A DNA stretch of 64,000 nt, from assembly GCF_026745355.1 (NCBI RefSeq), contig NC_079202.1, positions 9,250,929 through 9,314,928 on the forward strand, written 5' to 3'. The notes below the pieces were generated by a model. It searched no databases, was not told the DNA's origin, and saw only the letters and a list, made by a program, of their open reading frames with translations. Below, piece by piece: positions 33,333 to 43,932 of the stretch. A program made the position numbers and the translations under genes. Source of the stretch: Beta vulgaris subsp. vulgaris (lineage: Eukaryota; Streptophyta; Magnoliopsida; Caryophyllales; Amaranthaceae). Positions within the stretch are counted from its first letter, which is position 1. Each line of letters starts with the position of its first letter.

Positions 33333-36300
33333 AATGAGATGGATCGTACTTGGATGTATGGTAGTCGTGAATCGATTGAGTTTGTGAATGGGGTCTTGGA
33401 ATTCTGTAGAAGTGCATTAGAATATCAAACATCCTCTGGAGCAGTCGACTTTTATTGTCCTTGTTTGGATTGTAGAAATGTGAGCAAGGTTAGTAGTATA
33501 TACGTGGTTAGGGAGCATGTCTTCGCCGTGGGTTTAGGCCTCAATACCACGTATGGATTTGGCATGGTGAGCAGGGGAGGTATATGGGAAGCTCTGGAGT
33601 AAAGAATGATGTATGTGAAGAAAAAAAGAAGGATGATGATGAGTTAGGGGATGAGAATTTGGATGATGAATTTGGAGATGATGATAGGGATCGGGTAGAC
33701 GAGATGATACACGAGGTTGAAGATCAGTCGTGTAGACGACCTCGTATTTTTGAGTCTATGTCTCAGGCTGCTGAAAAGCCGTTGTATCCAGGTTGTACAA
33801 AGTACACCAAACTTTCCGCGGTGGTAACACTGTTCAACATTAAGTCGAACGCTGGTTGGACGGACTCTAGTTTCACATCGTTGTTGGAAGTTTTAGCTGA
33901 GATGCTCCCTGATGGAAATGAACTGCCAAAGTCGTACTATTATGCGAAGAAGCTGATGTGTCCTTTGGGTTTAGAGTACGAGCGGATACATGCTTGTCCT
34001 AACGATTGTGTGCTTTATCGTAATGAGTATGAGCATTTACATGAGTGTCCACGTTGTGGATTGTCGAGGTACAAGCGTGAAGGAGCTGGAGGTAGTGAAG
34101 GACCACCAGCCAAGGTGTTGTGGTATCTACCCATAATACCTAGATTTAAGCGCATGTTCTCAATTAAAGGAGATGCGAAGAATTTGAGGTGGCATGCAGA
34201 TCGTAGGAAGAAAGACGGTCTGCTCAAGCATCCGGCTGATTCGCCTGAGTGGAAAACTATCGACAGGGTGCATAAGTCATTTGGTAATGAGGATAGGAAT
34301 CTGAGGCTTGGATTATGTACGGATGGCATGAACCCTTTTGGCAATCTCAGCTCGCAGCATAGTACATGGCCAGTAGTTTTAGTGGTTTACAACTTGCCTC
34401 CTTGGTTGTGCATGAAACCAAGTACATGATGTTGTCGCTTCTTATATCGGGGCCCAAACAACCTGGAAATGACATAGATGTATACCTTCAGCCGCTTGTT
34501 GAAGATTTACAGAAGATGTGGAACGAAGGAGTGTTAGTATTTGATGCGTATGCTAATGAGATGTTCACTCTGCGTGCCATGCTTTTTGTACTATGAACGA
34601 TTATCCAGCTTATGGGAACTTATCTGGGTATAAGACTAAAGGAAAACAACCTTGCCCGATTTGTTTAGATGACATGAAATCTACACACCTTAAGGGCTGC
34701 AAACATGTGTATATGCGCACACGAAGGCTCCTCAGCCGCGACCATCCCTATCGGTTTAAGAAGAAGGCATTCGATGGGACGGTTGAAGAAGAAGTTGCTC
34801 ATAGACCATTAACTGGTACTGAAGTTTATAATCAGGTGAAGGGCATTGAAACAGTCTTTGGTAAACCTGCTAGTGAGGTTGATAGACCTACAGGATTATG
34901 GAAAAAACAGTCCATTTTTTGGAAACTCCCATATTGGAAAGATCTAAAGGTCAGACATTGTTTGGATGTCATGCACATAGAGAAGAATGTTTGTGAAGCT
35001 ATTATCGCGACACTTATGAATATTCCGGGCAAGACAAAAGATGTTAAGGCGTCACGACTTTACTTGGAAAAAGAGGGGATTCGACCAGAGTTGTGGGCTC
35101 AGAAAAGGGACGGAAGGAAGAAGAAAAGAGGGGAGGAAAGGGTTGATGATGATGAAACTCAGAAAAGTAAAAAGGTGGAGGATTCGGAGAAGAATTATTT
35201 GCCACCAGCTTGCTACACGATGTCGCGTGCAGAGAAACGGATTTTTTGCGAGTCATTGTATGGCATTAAGGTCCCTACTGGCTACTCATCGAATATGAAG
35301 CGCTTTGTTACCTTAAATGGTGAGTTGAAGTTATCGAGTATGAAATCGCACGATTGTCATGTCATGATGCAAGTATTCTTACCGATTGCAATTCGTGGGA
35401 TACTTCCAAAGCATGTGAGGCACACCATTACAGAACTGTGTTCATTTTTTCATTCAATCTGCAGCAAAGTCCTAGACCCGTCGCCCTCGATTCCTTGCAG
35501 CAGAGTAGTTGAAACTCTATGCAAATTTGAGATGTATTTCCCCCCCGCATTCTTTGACATTATGGTCCATCTCATTGTCCATCTAGTTCGAGAAATTAAG
35601 CTGTGTGGTCCAGTGTTTTTGAGGTGGTGCTATCCTTTTGAGAGATATATGGGAACTTTGAAGGATAAAGTTCGAATCCTGCACAACCAGAAGGTAGTAT
35701 AATTCAAGGGATTGTGGGTGAAGAGATCAGTAATTTTGTGGCTGAGTATTTTGCTAGTGTTGATCCTGTTGGACTTCCGACATCCCGACACGAGGGCAGA
35801 CTTGAGGGCAAGGGTACAATTGGTTCAAAATTGATCAACCTTCCGTAGAAAAGCGTAAACAAGCTCACTTATTTGTATTGCATCACGTACCAGATGTCCA
35901 TCCTTATTTAAGTGAACATATGGAGGAATTACGTGTTAGCAATCCTGGAAAAGGAGTGAGGGCATTGACGCAAATGCATAACAAGACTTTCATTGATTGG
36001 TTTCATAAACGAGTACTCAATGATTTGGATGAAAGTGTTCCTGAAACAGTCAAGTGGTTAGCATTTGGTCCTCGTGAAGCTGTACGCTCTTATGAGGGTT
36101 ATGATATTAATGGGTATACGTTTTGGACTGAACGTCAAGATCTCAAGTCAAGATCGCAACAAAATAGTGGTGTTTCACTTGTGGCGTCGTCTACACAATA
36201 TGCAAGCTCGAAAGATAAGTCGCCTGTACATGCTGAAAGCAACTATTATGGGCGAATACAAGAAATATGGGAGCTGGACTACTGTACTTTTAATATTTGC

Positions 36301-36595
36301 CTCTTGTGTTGCACGTGGGTTGACAATAATCGACGTTGTGTAAGAAACGATGATCCTTGCGGTTTCACTTGTTGACCTTAGTCGTTTACGTGAAACTGAG
36401 GAGCCATTTGTAATTGCATCACAAGTCAAGCAAGTATTTTTTGTAACTGATCCTGCTGATCATAAGTGGTCAATTGTTGTACCTGGTAAAAGGAGTATCC
36501 TCGGTATTGGTGATGTTGATAATGAGGAAGAATATGATGCATTTGAGGACCTCCCCCCTTTACCTATCCTGAAATTCGTGTGGAAGATGATGTAA
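33333..36595 (+). pseudogene. CACTA TNP2-type transposase (TNPD) with DUF4218 and DUF4216, frameshifted
   Basis: Domains in order: a Transposase-associated N-terminal zinc domain (MDRTWMYGSRESIEFVNGV, FYCPCLDC); an acidic linker; a Transposase_21/TNP2 core (CPNDCVLYRNEYEHLHECPRCG, RWHADRR, LCTDGMNPFGNLS, MNDYPAYGNLSGYKTKGKQPCPIC, CLDVMHIEKNVCEAIIATLMN); DUF4218 (LPIAIRGILPKHVRHTITELCSFFHSIC, FERYMGTLKDKV); and DUF4216 near the end (YYGRIQEIWELDY, QVKQVFFVTDPADHKW). The protein would bind the element ends and catalyse excision and insertion in the nucleus. The reading frame changes at about 33550, 34420, 34585 and 35680, and there is a stop near 35848, so no full protein is made. The start is placed at the Met of MDRTW; upstream Met codons lack homology. 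Sequence between the breaks is well conserved, indicating recent decay. Confidence 0.85.
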
Positions 36596-36769
36596 ATATG
36601 TCGGAGAATTATATGCGTGTAGATCACACGGAAGGGATACATGTACATGAGGATCCTAAGAAAAGGCGGAAGCTAATGCCATTGTAAGTACATATTATAA
36701 GTTTTTGATAATGTTTACATAATAATATAACTTGTGCGCTCACGAGTATTTCTCTCTTATCCTTATGCA

Positions 36770-39700
36770 GATTGGCTTGAAGGAAAAGGAGGCAACTGGT
36801 GAGTTCACTCCTAGATGACAAGTTGATGCCTTACACGAGACTCTAGGACGGGACTAGTATGGACGTGTGAGGGGCGTAGGAGGTGTCCGCCTCGGGGTGA
36901 GAAAGGTGTATGGTGATCAATACACCTCTACGTCAAGATCCAGTGCCTCTAGTGTCAATTCAGCAGTTGCCATAGATGTGGAGGCTATGAAAGCCGAGCT
37001 TCGGGAGGAGCTGAGAGCGGAGATGACTCAGAATTTCAACGCCATTTTGGCGCAGATGGGCTTACCGACTTTTGGTGCTTTCCCGCAGGGCGGTGTTCCT
37101 GCGCAGCCTGTTCCTACGCAGCCTTATCCATATCCGGAGGTCACGGTAATCATTTAATATCACAACTATTGTTCTTAAATATGTTGTTTCATAGACTAAC
37201 TATGAATAGAGTTTTTTTTTAAAGGTAGAGACACCATGTGAGCTACTAAATCAAGGAGATGGCCATGGTAGTTTCTTTATCGTGGCTTATGGATCTGTAC
37301 AGCCCCCTAGGGACCGGGTACGATTGCACAACCAGCCAGTCGCTGATATTCACTATGTGGTCAGCGTTTCAGACATTGTGCCGGTTTCGAAGCATTTCCT
37401 CTTCCGCTGCCGAATGCAGGAGTTGGTGTACAGTTATTGTCTGATGCCCTTGGCAGTTATATTCTATGGCCGCGTGCATTGGTGCGGTTATCAGATCAGG
37501 TACAATGTCTAACATAAGTTATATACATATATAGTTTTCTTTTATAGTTCCTATATATGATTGTCAGTAATATCTTTTAATTTAACTAATTACTAGGGTT
37601 CGGGAAGGCCGACAGGAAGGGAAAGAAGGTAGCTTCACCTCAGGGAGGCCGACGTGCCCAAGTAAATGTATCTACGGCAAAGTCTCCACTCATTACGGAT
37701 ATGGAGGTGGTGCAAGGCCTTACTCAACCGTGCTTCTGGCTACATGAGTGCGTTAGCGATGCAGACGATGAAGCAATGATTGAGATTAAGTTGTCGGACC
37801 ACCAATTCCACTACATTGAGGAAACATCGACCTTTATTTCTAAGGTTGATATTAAAGAATTCTTACTTGGGGACGAGTTGAATGTTTCCATGATACAAAC
37901 TTTCATGAGGTAATACTTTATTAGTATATTTAAATTAATAAATATACATATATGCCTTAATTAAGTAGTATTCAATCCAACTAATAATAACTTCTATAAT
38001 AAGTAAGTTTTATTTGTAGCAATATGAATTCTCAGGCTATTATACAATGATTTGAGGCGATCTAGTCAGCCAATGTTTGGTTGGTTATGTCCAAGCTTTG
38101 TACGAGAGAACAGTTGCGTAAAAAACGAAGAGGAGGTGAAATCATATCTCAAGGAATCTTTGAACGCATGTTCTCGTATTGGATATAAGATCATTCTTCT
38201 TCCTTACATTGAATCGTATGCTTCTTAAACTCACTTTTTAATTAATTAAATTGACCTACCTATTAGTTGTTCTACGATAAGAATAACATTTTTATTGTTG
38301 TAGTAACCATTGGACACTGATTGCAATATGTTTGTCACGTAACGAAGTCTACCACTTTGATTCTATGCGTAAAGGAACAATACGGTCCTTACTAGTCAAA
38401 TCATTGTTAAATAGGTAGCCTAATCGAAACTATATGCACACTTAGCTTATTAAATATTAAATGTACATCTAATCTTATATTCTATTGATGTAGTGTGATG
38501 AAGAAGCGTAGTGCATCTGGACTTCGACAAGGAAAACCTCCTGTTTGGTATTTAGTTGAGGTAGCATGAGTAATTTTTTGCATCCAAAAAATAGAAACAC
38601 ATAATACACATCTAACATGTCATTTATTGCATCTTTGGTGAATTTTAGTGTCCGGTACAATAAGGTGGACTTGCGTGTGGGTATTACGTCATGAGGTTCA
38701 TGCTCGATATCGTCAACTATTGCAAAGATGTTGCTGATCTTCGAAAGGTATGTAACTTTTAGGTTTCCAATTGTTGTTTGTTGCATTTCCGACCTATTTT
38801 GACCTTTTAGGCCTCAAAATGTAGTTATGAAGTGATTTAACATCAAATTCTCTTTGAACATGATTATATGAGGCATAATATAACCAGTATGTAGATTCTT
38901 AGGCTTGCATATGTTGTTGGTTGCATTTCGGGAACGAAAAGGCCATTTCCGGCCTATTTTGGCCTTTTCGCTCCCAAAATGTACTTATGAAGTGATTTAA
39001 CCCCAAATTCTCTTTAAACATGATTATATGAGGCATAATATAACTAGTATGTGGATTCTTAGGCTTGCATTTGTTGTTGGTTGCATTTTGGGAACGAAAA
39101 GGTCATTTCCGGCCTATTTTGGCCTTTTCGCTCCCAAAATGTACTTATGGAGTGATTTAACCCCAAATTTTCTTTGAACATGATTATATGAGGCATAATA
39201 TAACTAGTATGTAAATTCTTAGGCTTGCATATGTTGTTGCTTGCATTTCGGGAACGAAAATGCCATTTCCGGCCTATTTTGGCCTATTTTGGCCTTTTCG
39301 CTCCCAAAATGTACTTATGAAGTGATTTAACCCCAAATTCTCTTTGAACATGATTATATGAGGCATAATATAACTAGTATGTGGATTCTTAGGCTTGCAT
39401 TTGTTGTTGGTTGCATTTTGGGAACGAAAAGGCCATTTCCGGCCTATTTTGGCCTTTTCGCTCTCAAAATGTACTTATGGAGTGATTTAACCTCAAATTC
39501 TCTTTGAACATGATTATATGAGATAATTATAACTAGTGTGTAGACTTTTAGGCTTGCATTTGATTTTGATTGAATTTCGGGAAGGTATATGTCATTTTTA
39601 GAAGTACTAACTACGGTAAAATGATGAATTCTTATATGTGTGTTTATTCCTTGGTTGTTTTGCAAGGTTTATGCGAATTCCACACCACGTTTGAGGAACT

Positions 39701-39771
39701 TCACCAAAGAAGAAATTGATGAAGTTCGGGATAAGTTGGCGTCCCACATTACCGATGATTGCATAGGATGA
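36770..39771 (+). pseudogene. CACTA second gene: Transposase_24-like, DUF8039-like and Ulp1 protease domains
   Basis: The multi-exon gene opens with GEFTPR..QVDALHETLGRD..YGRVRGVGGV, a Transposase_24/PTTA-like motif carrying two stops (36817 and 36856 area), and a Glu/Ala-rich helix to 37157. A second block (37231-37505, ETPCELL..GHGSFFIVAYGSV) is the small domain often found next to it. The Ulp1-type cysteine protease (C48) follows in exons 38304-38414 (NHWTLIAI, YHFDSM), 38494-38560, 38649-38747 (CPVQ, stop, GGLACGYYVMRF) and 39667-39771 (ends TGA). His of NHW, Asp of HFDS, Gln of PVQ and Cys of ACGYY form the expected triad plus oxyanion Gln. Exon phases agree across 38215-38747. Ulp1 proteases cleave SUMO-like tags; their role in CACTA and Mutator-like elements is unknown. 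Stops make this copy defective. Confidence 0.75.
38755..39600 (+). repeat. 160-bp tandem repeat array, about five copies, in a Ulp1 intron
   Basis: The phrase GTACTTATGAAGTGATTTAA (first copy GTAGTTATG) recurs at 38821, 38981, 39141, 39311 and 39471. Spacings are 160, 160, 170 and 160 bp; the 170-bp unit has an extra GGCCTATTTT. Each unit contains a hairpin, GGGAACGAAAAGGCC facing GGCCTTTTCGCTCCC across a CATTTCCGGCCTATTTT-like loop. The array fills most of the intron between exons 38649-38747 and 39667-39771. Confidence 0.9.
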
Positions 39772-39904
39772 GATTTAGCCCGAATGTAAAAGTTTCTATC
39801 AATCCTATGTACACTTTTTATATCATTAAATATATATGAAGTTAATTATTACCTTTCTCCACTTGTCATATATTATCGTATTTTAATTTGCGCTTTTTTT
39901 TTGT

Positions 39905-40115
39905 CCAAGGGAGGTTTTGGGTGGGGGTGAGGTGGTGGGTGGGGTGGGCTGTGGATGGGGGTACAGGGTGGGCTGGTGGTGGGCAGTGGGTGGGGGCTGG
40001 GCAGAGGCAGTGGGGTGGGCTGGTGGGTGGGGGCAGTGGGTGGGGAGTGGAGTGAGCAGTGGGTGGGCTGGTGGGGTGGGCTGGTGGGTGGGGGCTGGGG
40101 GTGGGGGTGCAGAAT
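39905..40115 (+). repeat. G-rich minisatellite (GGTGGGCTGGTGGGTGGGG)
   Basis: About 200 bp of irregular GGTGGG/GGGGTGG/GCAGTGGG units, with almost no C on this strand. The spacing of G3-G4 runs would allow G-quadruplexes. It lies between the end of the Ulp1 gene and the right subterminal array. The Gly/Trp-rich frames over it are artefacts of the repeat. Confidence 0.85.
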
Positions 40116-40139
40116 TATATTAAAAAAAAAAAAAGTAGG

Positions 40140-40575
40140 AGAAGGGTTGCGCTAGTTTGAACTAGCGCAACCCTTCTATGTAAGAAGGGATGCGCTAGTT
40201 TGAACTAGCGCAGCCCTTCTATGTTAGAAGGCCTGCGCTAGTTTGAACTAGCGCAGCCCTTCTATGTTTGAAGGGCTGCGCTAGTTCAAAAAGCGCTGCC
40301 CTTCTTTCATAGAAGGGCTTCCCTTTTATGAAAGAAGGGATGCGCTAGTTCTAAAAAGCGCAGCCCTTCTTTCATAAAAGGGCTGCGTTTTTTAGAACTA
40401 GCGCAGCCCTTCTTACTTGAAGGGTTGTGCTTTTTGTCAACTAGCGCAGCCCTTCTTACTTGAAGGGTTGCGCTGGACTTGCGCAGCCCTACTTGAAAAG
40501 TGAAGGGCTGCTATGGAAAGGGCTGCCCTCAAAAAGCGCAGCCCTACATGCCATTTCCAGCGCAGCCCTACTGCT
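40140..40575. repeat. CACTA right subterminal palindromic repeats
   Basis: At least eight units built on GAAGGGCTGCGCTAGTT facing AACTAGCGCAGCCCTTC, forming perfect or near-perfect palindromes of about 36-40 bp in tandem, with decaying copies toward the TIR. They are the expected TNPA-binding and hairpin-prone region of the element's right end. Confidence 0.85.
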
Positions 40576-42666
40576 TTTTTCCACTAGTGAAATAATAATA
40601 AATCAAGAATTCACAAGTTATTGAGTCAGAAACCGAACGCCAGTGATTCGCAAATCACTTTCTAAGGTTTGTCAGGTTGCAATCTCCAGGTCAGTCTATG
40701 GGCTTACGTTCCCCACTGCTTGTGTCTAAGAATGGCCAAACTCCCGATGCAGGGTAGAACACGCAGAACTCCCTGACCTCTCGGACGATAACAATCAACC
40801 CAGGTGTACCCCTAGTTCGCAAACCAGGTGGTTGGCATGTTCTTCACCAGGGACTACATCTATCCGACCGGATGTTCTTATCTCAAAATACAATCATGCA
40901 TATAATCCAAGTATCATTCATCTAAAATATTCATCAAAAAGGGGATGCCACCCGACCTTATACCCACAGTTCATCAAAACAGTTCTTCATAATTCCTCAA
41001 AATAAATCACTTACAATTTTTCAACAGATGTCTCCCACAATAAACACTTGAACACCACTAAACATCATTAATGATATTATACTAGTATTTACAGCAACCA
41101 CAATTCAATCAAAAAAATACACCACCAATTAACTCTAAATCATATTCGTTGAAAGAGTAGTAATAATTAATCATTTTCTTTCATAAATCAAACATATACA
41201 TATGGTTACCCAATAATACATACTGCATGAAAATCAGCAACCCAGAATATAATAAATTATGAATTATTTCTGATTTACAAGCCCTTAAATAATTGAAAAG
41301 TGTATCCTCAACTTCACAACAAAAACACAATAGTAATTATTATACTAATAAGTTTGAGCAGTAAAATCACACAAAAATTATCATACGACCCTAATGGATC
41401 TACTGACATGGTACAAATTTTATTTATAAATTTCGGACTCCAAAATTATTTTTAATAGTTAATATACAGATTACTCAAATAAGCCAAAATGATATATAAA
41501 AATATAAAAGGACGCCCAAAAATCACCAAAAATTCACATAACATGAAAAACCTCACGGAAATATATAATATTCAAAGAAATGAATTTTCAACCCCTAGAA
41601 ATAATTTTCATGAATTATATACTGACAGAAACGAAATTACAAAAACAGATATATCAATTATATAAAACAGTAAACAGTAGGAAAAAATTATTCTAAGGCA
41701 TTGAATACATACTAAGAATGTAACAAGATCTAAGAAAAATGATTTCATAAATTTTAACATTCGTTCAATAATTATTATGCAATTTAGCCAAAAACGCACA
41801 AAACACCAATTAAATTAAATAAATACCGAAAACAATGAGAAAAATATTTTTCTCTACACATTATTCACATAGAATGTAACAAGTGTATTCATGAAAATTT
41901 TCGTCCATAATTTCATTCAAAAATATTTTAAATAATTTCTAGCGTAGTAATCTAATACTGAATAATATTCTAATCACTATGGTTCTAAGATAACTACTAG
42001 TTACCTGGATCGTCGGAGGCGAGCTGAATATTTCTGAAAAATCCCAATATAGGCGTGTGATCCTCTCCTTCTTCAAATTCCCAAGCACCAAGTATAAGAA
42101 AAAGGCAACAAGAACAAATTCACGAACAATTAACAAGGAGTAGAAATGAAAATTTTTGAGAGAATAGAGAAGATGATGATGGCCGAATTACTTGGATTAT
42201 AGCAGCAAGGAGTTCTGATTTTCTAATCAGAATTTGAAATGATAAAGGGTGGTTTAAAGAGGTTTAATTAGGAAGAATCGTTAGGGGGTTATGGGAGTTA
42301 CAAAGCAACAAAGAGTCACAAGGAAAAATAAAAGAAAAGAACGAAGAGAGGCTCTCCTTTTCTTTCAGTTGGCCGGCTGTCAAGCCCAACAAACCCACAA
42401 AAATTTTCGGCCCAAATCAACAAGAGTCTATAACGATTAATTCCTAAATCGCGCCAAAACTTTGAAAATACTTAATAATAAAAATAATTCTAATAAATTA
42501 TATTATAAATATAAATGAAATAAACACATTAACACGCCACAAAAATAAAAATAAGAATTTGGCTCCCAAAATTATAAAATAAAAATAATTAATTTAGAGA
42601 AAATAATAATTTTAGGGGAAACTTTTGCGAAAAGCTAGGAGCAAATTTATGGGTTGTTACACTACC

Positions 42667-43140
42667 ACCGGTTGGCGCATGTGCATAGATAATAGAAAGT
42701 TGAATGCCGCCACAAAAAGACCATTTTCCTTTGCCTTTTATAGATCAAATGTTGGAGAGACTCACTAAGCACAAGTATTTTTGTTTTCTCGATGGATACT
42801 TGGGTTTCTTTCAAATCCCCATCAATCCCAAGGATCAAGAGAAAACGACATTTACTTGCCCCTGTGGCACTTATGCATATAGAAGAATGCCTTTTGGACT
42901 TTGCAATGCCCTGTGCCCCTTCCAAAGGTGCATGATGAGCATTTTTAGGGATATGATTGAAAACTAAATGGAGGTGTTCATGGATGACTTTTCGATTGGC
43001 GGAGAGTCTTACGATAAGTGTTTGGAGAATTTGGGGAAGTGCTTAGAGAGATATGAGAAGGATAATTTGGTGCTTAATTGGGAAAAATGCCATTTTATGG
43101 TAGAAGAGGGAATTGTTCTTGGGCATAAGGTTTCACAATG
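42667..43140 (+). pseudogene. Gypsy RT, C-terminal part (resumes after the insertion)
   Basis: After CTACC the frame reads TGWRMCIDNRKLN. A one-base slip in an A-run near 42714 moves it to DHFPLPFIDQMLERL, FCFLDGYLGFFQIPI, TFTCPCGTYAYRRMPFGLCNA and then EVFMDDFSIGG. The catalytic pair is MDD at 42980-42988. A TAA lies just before it (42965-42967). The tail reads CHFMVEEGIVLGHKVS and ends in a second stop at 43139. The palm residues are kept but translation would fail three times in 470 bp. Confidence 0.85.
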
Positions 43141-43150
43141 AGGGATTGAA

Positions 43151-43660
43151 GTGGATAGAGCAAAGGTTGAAGTCGTTAAAAAACTTCCTCTGTCAGTGAG
43201 TGTGAAAGGAGTAAGGTCATTCTTTGGTTATGCTGGGTTCTATAGGAGGTTTATCAAGGATTTCTCCAAGATTGCTCAACCACTCAATGCTTTGTTACCA
43301 AAAGAGTATGAATTTGTGTTTGATGAAACATATTTGCAAGCATTTGAAAAGCTTAAGGCGGCTCTTACTCCTCCAATAGTGCAAGCCCCGGATTAGTCAC
43401 TTCCTTTTCAATCGTTGTGGTATACAAGTGACAATGCCGTGGGTGCTGTTTTGGGACTAAGAAAGGACAACAAACTTCATGTCATCTATTACATGTCTAA
43501 GACACTCAATGAGGCTCAACGCAATTATACAACAATGGAGAAAGAATTTCTTGTCGTTGTTCATGCAATCATGCATTTGAAAAGTTCTGTACTTACTTAA
43601 TAGGGTCTAAGACAATTGTGTTCACGGATCACGCGGCTCTTCGGTATCTCATAGCTAAAA
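43151..43660 (+). pseudogene. Gypsy RT thumb/connection and RNase H
   Basis: The connection segment GVRSFFGYAGFYRRFIKDFSKIAQPLNALL leads into FEKLKAALTPPIVQAPD, a TAG stop at 43394-43396, then the RNase H start LWYTSDNAVGAVLG (catalytic Asp in SDN), IYYMSKTLNEAQRNYTTMEKEF (catalytic Glu) and VVVHAI. A frame change follows about 43590, after which TDHAALRYLIAKKE with a further acidic residue is still readable. RNase H would degrade template RNA during cDNA synthesis. Confidence 0.8.
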
Positions 43661-43932
43661 AAGAAGCTAACCGAGGTTGATCCGGTAGGTTCTCCTACTT
43701 CAACAATTGGACATTGAGATAAGGGATAAAAGGGGGCCGAGAACTTTGTTGCGGGTCATTTATCAAGAATGGAAGATGGTAGAGAGGAAGGTGAGGTGCT
43801 TCCCATTGAGGACACTTTGAAAGTTGACGCTTTGGCTGCTATTGATGACAAGGACCTTTCTTGGTTTGCGGATTTGGTGAATTTCCTTGCTAGTGGGATT
43901 TTTCCCCCGGAATTCTCCAAAAATAAAATAAA

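Larger units (their letters stand above)
32036..40589 (+). mobile_element. CACTA (En/Spm-like) DNA transposon, 8554 bp, TSD AAA
   Basis: The left end CACTAGGGGAAAAAAACAG is matched in inverse by CTGCTTTTTTCCACTAGTG at 40571-40589. AAA flanks both ends (32033-32035, 40590-40592), the 3-bp duplication of CACTA elements. Subterminal GAAGGGCTGCGC repeats occur inside both ends. The interior has two broken genes on the + strand: a TNP2-type transposase and a Transposase_24/Ulp1 gene. Ends and repeats are well kept, so the element could be mobilised in trans, but its own proteins are broken. Confidence 0.88.
31389..42661 (-). mobile_element. Solo LTR (about 2.7 kb net) split by a CACTA transposon
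   Basis: The insertion starts TGTAACACCCCG and ends GGGTTGTTACA, short inverted termini with TG/CA ends. It is flanked by a 5-bp duplication CTACC (31384-31388 and 42662-42666). Removing the CACTA element leaves about 2.7 kb with no coding and no PBS next to either end, as expected for a solo LTR left by LTR-LTR recombination. Blocks such as GGTTTGTCA..GCAATCTCCA and GTGTCTAAGAATGGCCAAAC match the LTR at 62328-64000. There the PBS shows the element reads on the minus strand, so this LTR is given minus orientation by homology. The rest (31389-32035 and 40590-42661) is AT-rich and otherwise unremarkable. Confidence 0.75.

Noticed and set aside
35041..35298. Lys/Arg-rich open frame inside the CACTA transposase
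   Set aside because: It is an alternative frame of the DUF4218 linker of the transposase.
38755..39600. Satellite DNA array of the chromosome
   Set aside because: It is bounded by exons of one transposon gene and has only five units, so it belongs to the element, although a relation to a satellite is not excluded.
39917..40155. Gly/Trp-rich open frames
   Set aside because: They are readings of the G-rich minisatellite, with two overlapping frames of the same kind. Nothing suggests translation.
40140..40575. CRISPR-like array of direct repeats
   Set aside because: The units are palindromes without unique spacers, lie at a CACTA terminus and are in a plant genome.
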